64,000 nt of DNA, taken from assembly GCA_004297765.1 (NCBI GenBank), contig SCTZ01000043.1:1-64000 (forward strand), given 5' to 3'. Of this stretch, positions 17,243-26,388 are shown piece by piece; position 1 is the stretch's first letter, and the number at the start of each line of letters is the position of its first letter. The stretch is from Chloroflexota bacterium. Lineage in GTDB: Bacteria > Chloroflexota > Dehalococcoidia > FW602-bin16. A program made the translations under genes and the position numbers. A model generated the notes under the pieces. That model saw only the letters and a program-made list of their open reading frames with translations, searched no databases and was not told where the DNA came from.

Positions 17243-18297
17243 GCAGAGTACGTCCATGGATAGCGGGCATGCTGCTGCTGGTGCTTCTCCTGCCCTCGCT
17301 GGCGATTCCCGTTAGAGCGGATACGACGGAATGGCCACCGCTCGATCCCGGCTATCACTACGTGACGACCATCGTCGTCAACAACGTCTACACGGGAACC
17401 GGCGTCTATGCCGTCTTCCGCGACGGGTTGACCACCAGCACGGCGACTGCGCGCGGCGACATCGTTCCCGGAGCAGGGCCGGTGGCCGCCGAGCCTGGTC
17501 CCGATTGGCGCAACAATGGCACCGCTCCGCAATGGCGGCGGTTTGCCTGCCCTGGAGAGAACAATCTGGCCGCGGGGGAATGGTATTGGAACAAGTACTG
17601 GCAGGTGCGGGGCGATAGCTGGGTGCTCGTCAACGCGTTCTGGGTCTTCGCCGCCGACCATCCCTGCACGCCGACCCGGCCCGCACCTGTGCCACCGCCG
17701 GCCAGTCCACCGCCAACGGAGAGCAGCCACACCTACTGGAAGGGCTATCCGCCACCGCCGCCGTTCAGCGACCTGACGATATCTCCTCCGCGCAGTGTGG
17801 TGAATCTGAAAACTGATTACCAGGTGACCGGCGGTCAGCCGGATCCCGGCCAGGGTCAGAACGTCATCGCGATCGAAGAGCTACCGACGCGCTGGAGCTT
17901 TGGAGACGGCGCCACACTGGAGGAGTACGACTACAACCCCGGCCACGTCTACACCTGGAGTTCCTTCGGTCAACCCTGTCCGGCCGAATGCGTGTCGGAT
18001 GTGGGTGACGGGCTCGACGCCTATCGCGTCGAGGTGACGCGGCGCTGGCGAGTTTTGTACGAGCGCCAGCTCTGGGAGACAGACCGCTGGCACTCGGAGG
18101 AAATTTGGGGAGAGTGCTCGGAGCTCGATCCGGCGACCGGCACGATCAGGAAGTGGGATTGCGTGGTAGGTACCGTGCGGGTCTCCGACCCCGATGCTCT
18201 CCTCTGGTCGGAGGTGCAGGAGAAGATCCTGGAGTCGGGCAGGACCCGCTGGCTTCCCGTCATCGAAGTGAAAGGCGCGAACCTTGGGCAACCCTGA
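17239..18297 (+). CDS. Secreted protein with PKD-like fold, Tad cluster A
   Basis: A 352-aa protein with a signal peptide (RPWIAGMLLLVLLLPSLAIPVRA). The mature part has a Trp/Tyr-rich N-terminal region, a Pro-rich linker near residues 150-180, and a segment RWSFGDGATLEEYDYNPGHVYTW that resembles the SFGDG core of PKD domains. Cysteine pairs suggest disulphides. It is embedded between pilus genes (start coupled by ATGA; its end runs close to TadZ), so a surface-exposed tip or pilus-associated role is inferred. No closer match is recognised. Confidence 0.7.
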   Translation: MSRVRPWIAGMLLLVLLLPSLAIPVRADTTEWPPLDPGYHYVTTIVVNNVYTGTGVYAVFRDGLTTSTATARGDIVPGAGPVAAEPGPDWRNNGTAPQWRRFACPGENNLAAGEWYWNKYWQVRGDSWVLVNAFWVFAADHPCTPTRPAPVPPPASPPPTESSHTYWKGYPPPPPFSDLTISPPRSVVNLKTDYQVTGGQPDPGQGQNVIAIEELPTRWSFGDGATLEEYDYNPGHVYTWSSFGQPCPAECVSDVGDGLDAYRVEVTRRWRVLYERQLWETDRWHSEEIWGECSELDPATGTIRKWDCVVGTVRVSDPDALLWSEVQEKILESGRTRWLPVIEVKGANLGQP

Positions 18298-18316
18298 CAC
18301 CCTGAGGGAGAAGGCT

Positions 18317-19612
18317 GTGGCTGAAGAGCACACTCAACCAATCGAACAGACCCGCGTGGTACTGGCGACCGGCAGCGCCGAATGGCACGACGTCATCTAT
18401 GAATGTCTGAGGGCCAATCCCCAGTATCATATCATCCTGGTTGGCTGGTACACCCGTTTGCCCCTCCTGATGGAGGCCCTTAAACGGGAGCGGCCCGACG
18501 TCGCGCTTATCGACGCCGATCTGCCGGGTCTCTCGCGTCGCACCGTGGAATCCGTGCTATCCGCGTGCGGAGCTACCTGTCTGGGGCTCACGTCAGAAGG
18601 AAGTGGAGCGGCATCGGCCTTGCGAGACATGGGTTTCCTGGACGTGCAAACGCCGCCTTTCGAGGGAGACGAGTTCGTCCTAAAGATACAGATGGCCCGG
18701 ATCAAGGCCGAGCAGCTCCGCCGGCCCGGCGGGAACCTGATGGTGCGGGAGGTGCGCGACCGATTGCAGGTCATCAGAGACCGGGTGATTGTGTTCTACA
18801 GCCGAGCGGGAGGTGTCGGCAAATCGACCATGGCTCGGGAGACGGCCGCGACGCTGGCCCTCATTGGCCATCATCCGACGGTGCTGGTGGATTTCTGCGC
18901 CACGGGCTCGATCCAGTTTCGTCTCTTTCCCTTTACACAACAGGATCGGGTGAGGAATCTCTTCCGACTGTGCCTAAGCGCCTCGGTGGAGACCCGCGAC
19001 CCGGCCCTGACCGAGCTTATTCGCCAGAACCTTCTGATCTACCGGCGCCACAGCGGCCACGAAGGGGAGCTCAATCTGCTCTTCGCTCCACCGATAGACG
19101 AGCAATGGATTGACGACAATCTGGGGAACCCAGGGCTATTCGAGCGCATCCTGGACGCGCTGGCTCGTATGTACACCTTCGTGGTCGTGGACATCGGGCA
19201 GGATCTCAACCTCCCCTCCCATGCGGCGGCTCTGCGCAAGGGCGATCTGGTGGCCGTCGTGACCACGCCCAGCCCGCAGACAGTGGAGATGGTCGCCGAG
19301 ACCCTGCCGGACCTGGACAGAGTGGCGCAGACGCAGAAGAAGGTCCGCTTCATCGCCAACAAGGTCGAGCCGGAGGTAGGTCTTTCGGTGAGGCAGATTC
19401 GCGAGCTGATGGGGAACCTTCCGCAGCTCGGAGCGATCCCGCTGGCCACCGCGGAGGTAGAAGCCTCGCGTGTGGAGCGACGGCCAGCCGTGCTCTCCGA
19501 GCGGAGCAGCCCTTTCACCGTCGCCATGGCCGAGATGGTTCGTAAGCTTGCCCCGCTGCCGGAGGTCTTCATGCCGCGGACATCACGATTTGCCTTTCTG
19601 GGGAGGAAATGA
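18317..19612 (+). CDS. tadZ: TadZ/CpaE-like ATPase
   Basis: About 431 aa. The N-terminal part is a receiver-like domain (IILVGWYTRLPLL...DVALIDADLPGLS) followed by a MinD/ParA-type ATPase with the deviant Walker A SRAGGVGKST (about residues 161-170) and VVVDIGQDL. TadZ localises the Tad machine to a cell pole or site. GTG 18317 is preferred because GAGGGAG lies 6 bases upstream; ATG 18284 would overlap the preceding gene. The stop overlaps the start of tadA (AATGATGG). Confidence 0.85.
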   Translation: MAEEHTQPIEQTRVVLATGSAEWHDVIYECLRANPQYHIILVGWYTRLPLLMEALKRERPDVALIDADLPGLSRRTVESVLSACGATCLGLTSEGSGAASALRDMGFLDVQTPPFEGDEFVLKIQMARIKAEQLRRPGGNLMVREVRDRLQVIRDRVIVFYSRAGGVGKSTMARETAATLALIGHHPTVLVDFCATGSIQFRLFPFTQQDRVRNLFRLCLSASVETRDPALTELIRQNLLIYRRHSGHEGELNLLFAPPIDEQWIDDNLGNPGLFERILDALARMYTFVVVDIGQDLNLPSHAAALRKGDLVAVVTTPSPQTVEMVAETLPDLDRVAQTQKKVRFIANKVEPEVGLSVRQIRELMGNLPQLGAIPLATAEVEASRVERRPAVLSERSSPFTVAMAEMVRKLAPLPEVFMPRTSRFAFLGRK

Positions 19613-20955
19613 TGGAGGAACGAGACCCCGTCCAGCGCAGCTTTGCCCTGCGGCGCGGAGTTCGAGATAGCTTCGAGGGTCTGTCGGAAGCGGAGGACAC
19701 GGACACGGCCACCGTGAGCCGTCTGACCGAGGAGGTGCGGCGTCGCTTGATGGAGGCGGGGGCGTCGGGAGGCAACGCCGCGTCGGCCGAATCGGTCGCC
19801 CGCTCTGTCGTGGACGAAGAAAGGCTGCGCCGGCAGCTCCGCAATCAACCGATGGATGCCGAAGGGGTGCTCGGCGGTATTCTGCAAGCCGTCGTGGGCC
19901 TTGGGACCATCGACGAGTATCGCCGCATGCCTGGAACGACCGAGATCATGATCAACGGAACGCAGTCTGCCTGGGTCTATCGCGGCGACGAGCGCCTTTC
20001 GATTCCTGCCCTTAGCCAGGAGGCCCTTGCACGAACGGTGGAGCTACTCCTGCGAGAAAGCGGCGAGAGCATTGGACCCATGAATCCGCTCGTCGACGCC
20101 CGGCTCTTGGGATCGCGCATGCGTATCAACATCGTGGACAGAAGCGTCAGCCCCTACGGCTACGCGATAACCCTGCGCATCTTCCCGGAGCAACCACTTG
20201 ATCTTGAGAGTCTGGTAGCCAAGGGCACCTTATCGAAGCAGGCTGCTGACTTTCTCATTGCCATGGTGCGAGCTCGCGCCAACATAGTCATTGCCGGGGG
20301 CACGTCCTCCGGCAAGACAACCACCATGGCGGCTCTCACCGAGCGGATACCGGAAAGAGAGCGCGTCATCTTCATCGAAGCTCCCAGCGAGCTTCCGCAC
20401 ACCAACCCCAACCACGTGGTGTGGGAGACACGGCGCGCTTCGGCCGAAGGGGGCAAGACCGTCACCATCGGCGATCTCATCGTCAACGCCATGCGGGCGC
20501 GACCGGATCGAATCGTAGTAGGCGAGGTCCGAGACGGAGCGGCCCTGGAGATGATGGAGGCCATGGGCACGGGCCACGAGGGAAGCCTTACCACCCTCCA
20601 CGCCAACGACGCCAGGGACGTTTTCGTGCGCCTGCTCTCCTTGATGTACATGGGGATGCGCCACGACATGCCCGAGCGCATGCTCTATTACAAGATCTAC
20701 AGCGCTATCGACGTAGTCCTCTTCCAGAGGGAGATGCTCGAGAGGCTGGGAGGCGGCCCTGGTCGGGTGCGTCGCCAGGTCACCGAGATCCACGTTGTCA
20801 CCAACATCGACTGGTCCACGGGACAGATTCAGACGGGGGAGCTGTTCCAGTACGATGGGGAGCGTCTACGCTGCCTCGGGGGAGAGCTCTCGCCGAGGCT
20901 AGTCGAGCGCTGCTCACGCTACGGCGTCGCGGTGCCCCGGCTAGTGAGGGATTGA
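19609..20955 (+). CDS. tadA: TadA/CpaF secretion ATPase
   Basis: A 448-aa hexameric motor ATPase of the type II/IV secretion superfamily that powers Flp pilus assembly. Walker A GGTSSGKT is at residues 230-237; the Asp/His boxes are visible as FIEAPSELPH and RPDRIVVGEVRDG, then TGHEGSLTTLHAND. The usual Glu/Asp of the Asp box is intact. It overlaps the tadZ stop. A second, diverged TadA is at 52609. Confidence 0.92.
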   Translation: MMEERDPVQRSFALRRGVRDSFEGLSEAEDTDTATVSRLTEEVRRRLMEAGASGGNAASAESVARSVVDEERLRRQLRNQPMDAEGVLGGILQAVVGLGTIDEYRRMPGTTEIMINGTQSAWVYRGDERLSIPALSQEALARTVELLLRESGESIGPMNPLVDARLLGSRMRINIVDRSVSPYGYAITLRIFPEQPLDLESLVAKGTLSKQAADFLIAMVRARANIVIAGGTSSGKTTTMAALTERIPERERVIFIEAPSELPHTNPNHVVWETRRASAEGGKTVTIGDLIVNAMRARPDRIVVGEVRDGAALEMMEAMGTGHEGSLTTLHANDARDVFVRLLSLMYMGMRHDMPERMLYYKIYSAIDVVLFQREMLERLGGGPGRVRRQVTEIHVVTNIDWSTGQIQTGELFQYDGERLRCLGGELSPRLVERCSRYGVAVPRLVRD

Positions 20956-20957
20956 CT

Positions 20958-21164
20958 ATGCTTACTGAGCAGTTTCTGAGAGAAGATCGGATACCTGGAC
21001 TGGAGGCATCCGAGTTGGAGCGCCGTCTAGCCCGCGCAGTGGTAGGCCTTCTGCGGAACCATCAGGAAGTGATGCAGAGCCACCGCTCCATTGCCATAAC
21101 CGTCTTCTGCGACAGGAAGACGGGCGAAGTCAAGGCCAACTTTGTCGTAGCCGGAAAAGAATAG
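20958..21164 (+). CDS. Small hypothetical protein, Tad cluster A
   Basis: A 68-aa soluble protein (MLTEQFLREDRIPGLEASELERRLARAVVG...) starting 2 bp after tadA. It has an amphipathic helical middle and a beta-like C-terminus (IAITVFCDRKTGEVKANFVV). No family recognised. Its tight spacing in the operon supports that it is real. Confidence 0.6.
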   Translation: MLTEQFLREDRIPGLEASELERRLARAVVGLLRNHQEVMQSHRSIAITVFCDRKTGEVKANFVVAGKE

Positions 21165-21167
21165 AAC

Positions 21168-21311
21168 ATGTCGCAGAACATCCCATGGACGAAAGTGCTG
21201 AATGTGGATAGCGTATCAGTCTGCCTGGTAACAGACCTTCCCACCGCCTTTCTGCTTTGCCTCAGGCAAGCGTTTCTGATCTGTTGCACGGGCGCCATGG
21301 TCGACGGATAG
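21168..21311 (+). CDS. Possible 47-aa ORF between tadA and tadB
   Basis: ATG 21168 opens 3 bp after the preceding stop and runs to TAG 21309-21311, filling the gap before tadB. The peptide (MSQNIPWTKVLNVDSVSVCL...) is moderately hydrophobic with three Cys in the second half. The ribosome-binding site is weak. It may be a real small operon member or only spacer sequence. Confidence 0.3.
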   Translation: MSQNIPWTKVLNVDSVSVCLVTDLPTAFLLCLRQAFLICCTGAMVDG

Positions 21312-21327
21312 GGAAGGAGGACGCAAC

Positions 21328-22296
21328 GTGATAAGCTTGCCGGCTTTTGTCGTCGCGTGCCTGGTGGGCGTGGGAGTGCTGATGGCTTTATTTGGTTCGC
21401 GACGCGTCTCGGTTCCTGGACCGTGGGAGCTACGCACCAGCCTCCGCCGAGCCGATCAGGTGCTGTCCCTTCAGTTCCGTTCCGAAGAGAACGTACTCAG
21501 CCGAATGCGCCTGTGGCTCGACTGTGGTGGGCTCCACGAAGTGGGCCTCGCCGAGTACCTGGGGGTATGCGCTGGCAACGTCGTGGTCGTCTTCGTGTTG
21601 GTCAGGCTGCTCCTGGGAGGAGGGATTCTCGCCGCGGAGCTGGGCCTGGTCTCGCTGGTGGTTCCGATAGGCTATGTGACGCTGAACCGGCGCAGCCGGG
21701 AGGAGTCCATCGAGGAGCAGCTCGACAAAGCCATCTCTATGCTGATCAACATGCTGCAAGCGTCTGGTCGCAACCTGCGCTCGGCTCTCCGCGAGTTGGT
21801 GGAGGAAGACGTCCGTGGGGAGACCAAAACTCTCCGGGCCGTGCTACCCGCGCCGCTGGGACCAGAGTTGGTGCGCCTTGTGACAGAGCTTCACGAAACC
21901 AACCACACTCTGGCCGAGGCGCTCCATGTGGCGGCTGCCAGAGTAGCTCATCCGGCCTTCGACATGTTCGTGGCTGCGGCCACCAGCGCCACCGAGGGGC
22001 AGACGTCCCAGCTTCTCAAGCACATCCGCGAGCACATCCGGGAGCAGCGGGCGCTGCGGAGCTCGATTCGGGCGGCCTTCTCTCTGGTAGTCAGCCAGAT
22101 CTACGTCCTGGCCGCGATCCCCGTGGCCATGCTGGGGATGTGGCGCTTGGTGAGCCCCGAGGTGTCGGAGTTGATGTTTCGCAGCACGCTTGGGCAGATC
22201 CTGGTTGTCGCGATCCTGGCCTATTCATGGCTGGGCGTTCTCCTGGTTACTCGACAGGGACGGCTCGCCAACCTCATCAAGGGAGTCAAGATGTGA
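21328..22296 (+). CDS. tadB: TadB-like inner-membrane platform protein
   Basis: A 322-aa type II secretion F-domain protein starting with GTG behind GAAGGAGG. Hydrophobic helices lie near the N-terminus, around residues 85-120, and in the C-terminal quarter, with a cytoplasmic F domain (EEQLDKAISMLINMLQASGRNLRSAL) between. It forms the platform on which TadA acts, together with TadC (22580). Confidence 0.85.
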   Translation: MISLPAFVVACLVGVGVLMALFGSRRVSVPGPWELRTSLRRADQVLSLQFRSEENVLSRMRLWLDCGGLHEVGLAEYLGVCAGNVVVVFVLVRLLLGGGILAAELGLVSLVVPIGYVTLNRRSREESIEEQLDKAISMLINMLQASGRNLRSALRELVEEDVRGETKTLRAVLPAPLGPELVRLVTELHETNHTLAEALHVAAARVAHPAFDMFVAAATSATEGQTSQLLKHIREHIREQRALRSSIRAAFSLVVSQIYVLAAIPVAMLGMWRLVSPEVSELMFRSTLGQILVVAILAYSWLGVLLVTRQGRLANLIKGVKM

Positions 22297-22351
22297 CGGC
22301 CGCAGCGGCGGCCCGCAGGTAATAAAACACAAACAGGAAGGAGCAAAAGAG

Positions 22352-22570
22352 ATGGAGAAACTGGTCCTGGAAGCGTGGCTCACGAGTATGGACGGATGGG
22401 GGAGGCTTGTTCGTCGCGCAAGACGGCAGGAGGGTCAGACGGCCGTAGAGTACGGACTGATCGTCGGTTTCGTGGCGCTGGCGGTGATTGCTGCCTTCAC
22501 ACTATTGGGCGGACGGGTTCGGGATGCCATCAACGCCGTGGCGAGCGCCATCAACGTGGCACCGCAGTAG
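22352..22570 (+). CDS. flp: Flp-type pilin, Tad cluster A
   Basis: A 72-aa prepilin preceded by AAGGAG. The processing site is RQEG|QTAVEYG: cleavage after Gly28, Glu at +5 and Tyr at +6 as in Flp pilins, followed by the hydrophobic helix LIVGFVALAVIAAFTLLGG. The leader is longer than usual (28 residues). It lies between tadB and tadC. No prepilin peptidase is in cluster A, so the TadV at 56093 may process it. Confidence 0.9.
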   Translation: MEKLVLEAWLTSMDGWGRLVRRARRQEGQTAVEYGLIVGFVALAVIAAFTLLGGRVRDAINAVASAINVAPQ

Positions 22571-22579
22571 GGGATCGGC

Positions 22580-23461
22580 ATGAGCTACCTCTCGTTCCTC
22601 GCGGTACTCGGGCTGGTCTTTTTCCTCCCCGAGCTGATCGCCCTTTCCAAAGGGGAGATCCCGATGGGCAAGGAAGGTTACAACAGCCTTGCCTATCGGC
22701 TGATATGGCCTCTGGGGCAACGGCTGCGTTATCGCCCTTCCCCAACGACCGAGGCGCGGGTGAGAGAACTCCGAGACCTCCTTGACCAGGCGGGAATGAG
22801 GAGCACGAGCGCAGAGTCCTTTCGCGCCCGCCAGCAAGCCTCGGCCCTGCTCTGGTCGGCGGTGATCGCCTTCATTTATCTGGTGACCGGCCTGAACATG
22901 GGCTACGCCGTGATTCTCGTGGGCATGGCCGCTCTGCTGGGCTACAGGCTGCCGCTCATCTCGGTCAGGCGGAGGGCGGAGTCGAGAAAGCGAGAGATCT
23001 ACGTGAGCCTCCCCTTCTTCGCCGCCCAGTTCGCCAATCGCATCATGGGCAGCGGACGACGCCTGTCCGACGCCATGCGGTCCGTGGCGGACGAGGGCAA
23101 GGGACCCCTCTACGAGGAGTTGGCGCACGCCTTTCGGCTCATAGACCTGCAGGGCTACCCCTTTGCCCGGGCTCTGCTGCACGTGGGGAGAGCGACGGGT
23201 GTTCAGGCAGTGGTGGACCTCTTCACCCTCCTGACCTACGCCGAGAGCAAGGCAGGCGTCGGGCTGGTGGAGATACTCTTGCAGTCCTCGCGGGAGGCCA
23301 CCGACAACCTCCGCTATTCGTTGGAAGCAGCTAAGGGCAGAGCGGTGATCCACGGGACGGGACTGTCCATCGCCTTCGAGATTCCGCCCATCCTCCTGTC
23401 GGTGCTGCTTCCGGTGGGCGTCAGCATCGGCGTGCAACTGCTTGGCATACCATGGTTCTAA
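22580..23461 (+). CDS. tadC: TadC-like inner-membrane platform protein
   Basis: A 293-aa type II secretion F-domain protein with an N-terminal helix (FLAVLGLVFFLPELIAL), two central helices, the F domain around REIYVSLPFFAAQFANRI, and C-terminal helix PPILLSVLLPVGVSIGVQLL. It starts 9 bp after the pilin gene and closes cluster A. The 227 bp between it and abiEi hold no gene that I can see. Confidence 0.85.
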   Translation: MSYLSFLAVLGLVFFLPELIALSKGEIPMGKEGYNSLAYRLIWPLGQRLRYRPSPTTEARVRELRDLLDQAGMRSTSAESFRARQQASALLWSAVIAFIYLVTGLNMGYAVILVGMAALLGYRLPLISVRRRAESRKREIYVSLPFFAAQFANRIMGSGRRLSDAMRSVADEGKGPLYEELAHAFRLIDLQGYPFARALLHVGRATGVQAVVDLFTLLTYAESKAGVGLVEILLQSSREATDNLRYSLEAAKGRAVIHGTGLSIAFEIPPILLSVLLPVGVSIGVQLLGIPWF

Positions 23462-23688
23462 TGGCCAACTATTTGCTCCGGTTTGCCCCCTCGCAACGGC
23501 GCCCATCCGCAACTGCGATAGGATCATTCGAGACCCGCCTCTAGCACGATAGCTCGGCATAACAGAAAGCAGATGATACCCAGAGTGCAATTCCTTCTAT
23601 CTGATGGAAGATTATACGCATGGACTATCACGGCCGCGGATGATATTATTTAGGAGCGTATACCTCTGTCCACGGAAGGAAGTGCGGA

Positions 23689-24519
23689 ATGGAAGCCCTC
23701 CCTACCCCAAAGGGGATCTCGGAGAGAAATCGACAGCTCTTGGCCACTCTCCACCGAAAGGCTCGCGGCCCGTTCACGGTCCGCGAGGCGGCTGGCGTGC
23801 TGTCGCTCGGCGTTGCTCAAACACACAGATTCTTGGCATATCTAGCAGCGAGGGGGTGGCTGGTCCGAACTCGAAGGGGCTTGTACGGAACCGTGCCACT
23901 GGACGCGGTTGAGCCTGCTCAGTGGCGTGAAGACCCGTGGGTCGTTGCGTCCAAGGTGTTTGGACCATCTTTCTACATAGCAGGTTGGTCGGCTTGTGAG
24001 CACTGGGGGCTGACCGATCAACTGTTCCGTGAGACTGTCGTGGTTACCCGCCGAAGATTGAGGCGTAGAGTAATCGAGATTCAGGGATTCTCTTACCATG
24101 CAAAGAGCGTGGCCGAGCATAAGATATTCGGAACACGGACGGTGTGGCGAGACCAGATCAAGGTTCAGGTGTCAGACCCCACTCGTACCGTGGTCGATAT
24201 CCTGGACGACCCCTCCATAGGGGGAGGGATCCGATATGTGGCGGAAGTCTTGGCCGCCTACCTACGCAGTGACCACCGTAGCGACGTGCTTCTTGCCGAG
24301 TATGCGCACCGAGTTGGCAACCGCACTATCTTTAAGCGGCTCGGTTATCTACTAGAGAGCCTCGGCATCGCGGCCCCGGAGTTAATCGAGATTTGTAAGA
24401 ACGCGATGAGCTCTGGCGTCAGCCTACTCGATCCGACTCTTGGAGATGAAGGGCACGTCCTGCGACGTTGGAATCTGCGGCTGAATGCGGTGCTTGGGAG
24501 TGAGGGGGCCGAGCGTTGA
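23689..24519 (+). CDS. abiEi: AbiEi-type antitoxin (type IV toxin-antitoxin)
   Basis: A 276-aa protein with the AbiEi layout: N-terminal winged helix (PFTVREAAGVLSLGVAQTHRFLAYLAARGWLVRTRRGLY) and a C-terminal domain containing FYIAGWSACEHWGL, VTRRR and VSDPTRTVVDILDDP. AbiEi proteins repress their own promoter and neutralise AbiEii. AAGGAAG precedes the ATG. The stop TGA overlaps the TTG start of the toxin gene. Confidence 0.85.
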   Translation: MEALPTPKGISERNRQLLATLHRKARGPFTVREAAGVLSLGVAQTHRFLAYLAARGWLVRTRRGLYGTVPLDAVEPAQWREDPWVVASKVFGPSFYIAGWSACEHWGLTDQLFRETVVVTRRRLRRRVIEIQGFSYHAKSVAEHKIFGTRTVWRDQIKVQVSDPTRTVVDILDDPSIGGGIRYVAEVLAAYLRSDHRSDVLLAEYAHRVGNRTIFKRLGYLLESLGIAAPELIEICKNAMSSGVSLLDPTLGDEGHVLRRWNLRLNAVLGSEGAER

Positions 24520-25718
24520 TAAGCCGAGCAGAGTTGAATGAGAGGATCCGGGAGTGGGAGCTTCGCGAGGACGTTGTCGAAAAAGACTATGTCATTGGTT
24601 GGGTGCTCTGGGGAATAGGATCTGATCCAAGGCTGTCTGCGTCTTGGGCTTTCAAGGGCGGTACGTGCCTGAAGAAGTGCTATGTAGAGACCTATCGGTT
24701 CTCGGAGGATCTGGACTTCACGGTTCTGCCGGGCGGTCCCCTTCGTCCGGATGACGCTGTGCCCATCTTGAAGGAGATGTTCACCCGAATCTATGAGGCG
24801 TCCGGCATCGACTGTGGGTTGCGCGATCCCGTCGTTCGGCTGCGCCCTGGCGGCAGTTCCGCTGAAGGCAGGGTCTACTATCGCGGTCCAAGAAACAGCC
24901 CTGAGTTCGCCAGCATCAAGCTGGACCTCACTAGCTCTGAACAGGTCGTTCGGCCAACCGTGTTGCGCCCCATCTCTCACCAGTACCCTGATATTTTGCC
25001 CGCGCCCGCAACGGTACGCTGCTACAGTTTCGAAGAGCTCTTCGCGGAGAAGCTGAGAGCGATGGGCGAGCGATGCCGCCCACGAGACCTCTACGACATT
25101 GTAAACCTCTACCGACGATCGGACCTCCTGCCTCACGCGGACCTGATACGGTCCGTTTACATCGAAAAGTGCAAATCCAAAGGCGTCGAGGTCTTCAGCT
25201 TCGACTCTCTGGAGTCCTCGCCACAACGGGCAGGGCTGGAGAGCGAATGGGGCAACATGCTCGCGCATCAGTTGCCAGCGTTGCCCCCTTATGACGATTT
25301 TTGGAAGGAATTACCGAGCCTATTCGCCTGGCTGGAAGGACGGATGGCGGCGGTCGAGCTTCCGTCGATTGGTTTCTCCGACGACGTCGAGCCAGGATGG
25401 ACGCCACCTCCCACCACATGGGTTTGGGGACAGGGGGTGCCCCTGGAATCGATCCGATTCGCGGCGGCCAACCATCTGTGCGTCGAGCTAGGCTATCAAG
25501 GTAGCAAGAGACTGATAGAGCCATACAGCCTGAGGCGAACGAAGGTCGGGTATCTTCTGCTCTATGCGGTCAAAGCGCAGACGGATGAGTTGCGGGCATA
25601 CCGCGTGGATCGAATACAGAGCATCAAGGTCAGCAACAAGCCCTTCAAGCCCAGATTCGATGTAGAGCTTTCATCTGTGAGACCCATTGGCCCGTCGCCG
25701 ACACTGCCAACGGAGTAG
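24516..25718 (+). CDS. abiEii: AbiEii-type nucleotidyltransferase toxin, C-terminally truncated
   Basis: A 400-aa protein starting with TTG (TTGA overlap with abiEi). The nucleotidyltransferase signature is intact: FKGGTCLKK (residues 46-54) and FSEDLDF (62-68), followed by SFEELFAEKLRAMGERCRPRDLYDIVNL. In known systems it is a reversible growth-arrest toxin that modifies RNA. The frame stops at TAG 25716-25718, yet the same frame continues with zinc-ribbon coding sequence (next entry), so a C-terminal domain seems to have been lost. Confidence 0.85.
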   Translation: MISRAELNERIREWELREDVVEKDYVIGWVLWGIGSDPRLSASWAFKGGTCLKKCYVETYRFSEDLDFTVLPGGPLRPDDAVPILKEMFTRIYEASGIDCGLRDPVVRLRPGGSSAEGRVYYRGPRNSPEFASIKLDLTSSEQVVRPTVLRPISHQYPDILPAPATVRCYSFEELFAEKLRAMGERCRPRDLYDIVNLYRRSDLLPHADLIRSVYIEKCKSKGVEVFSFDSLESSPQRAGLESEWGNMLAHQLPALPPYDDFWKELPSLFAWLEGRMAAVELPSIGFSDDVEPGWTPPPTTWVWGQGVPLESIRFAAANHLCVELGYQGSKRLIEPYSLRRTKVGYLLLYAVKAQTDELRAYRVDRIQSIKVSNKPFKPRFDVELSSVRPIGPSPTLPTE

Positions 25719-25870
25719 ACGGGATACATCGGCATCAGTCGCTCCGCATCAAGCGCCGTGGTCCACGTGTTCGGGTGCAGCTACTGTCGGAAACAGTTCA
25801 GGATGTCCAAGACGAGACCCACTTACGGCCACACAAAGCACCTGGTGGCCTGTATTATTGCCCAGGGCAG
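25719..25870 (+). pseudogene. Lost C-terminal zinc-ribbon domain of AbiEii
   Basis: Directly after the abiEii stop, the same frame encodes HVFGCSYCRKQFRMSKT, a CxxC half-ribbon. A +1 shift near 25810 then gives DETHLRPHKAPGGLYYCPG, the other half with HK.P.G..CPG spacing. A ribbon of this CxxC...PHK...CxG kind ends some AbiEii-like toxins. So the original toxin was probably ~450 aa and has been shortened by one stop plus one frameshift. Confidence 0.55.
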
Positions 25871-25906
25871 ATGGTACATCCAAGCGAAGCCCCAGCGCGC
25901 TTATCT

Positions 25907-26326
25907 TCAGGGCTGGTAGAAGCTGTCCTCCCTGATAGACTTCAAGCATTGGTCAATCGTCAAACCCCTCTCCGTCTCGACCCACTGGCCCGTGTGGCGC
26001 ATGAAGGCCAGATTGAACCTCTTCTCACCCACATACTCCAGCCGGGTGAAACGCGTCTCGAAAAATGGGGCGAGGGCCGTCGGGCCGGGGCAGGCGTACT
26101 TGGCGCAGAGATAGAAGTAGCTGCGAAACCACCTGCTGTAGAGCTCGACAATGTAATTGAACTGGTACCCCGGAGGAGGTGGCTGGATGTACCTGGGGCG
26201 CCATTCCTCCAGCAAGTGTTCGGCTTTCTCGGTAACCTCAGCTTTCACGTCATCAGGCACTTTGGGCTTGGGTGGCGTGGGTGGTGAGTAGATCCATCTC
26301 TTTGGTCGTTTGGATCGCTTGGCCAT
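25907..26326 (-). CDS. Conserved hypothetical protein
   Basis: A 139-aa basic protein (MAKRSKRPKRWIYSPPTPPKPKV...) with a conserved-looking C-terminal half: FFETRFTRLEYVGEKRFNL, FMRHTGQW, LTIDQCLKSIREDSFY. Similar stand-alone proteins occur in many bacterial genomes without assigned function. It has no signal peptide or membrane segment. It lies between the toxin module and the DUF1016 gene, on the latter's strand. Confidence 0.6.
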   Translation of the reverse strand: MAKRSKRPKRWIYSPPTPPKPKVPDDVKAEVTEKAEHLLEEWRPRYIQPPPPGYQFNYIVELYSRWFRSYFYLCAKYACPGPTALAPFFETRFTRLEYVGEKRFNLAFMRHTGQWVETERGLTIDQCLKSIREDSFYQP

Positions 26327-26388
26327 GACACACTTTCTGCCTCAGAGTCAATTCCCGTGTCGATCTCCACAGGACTCGGCGTTGCATA

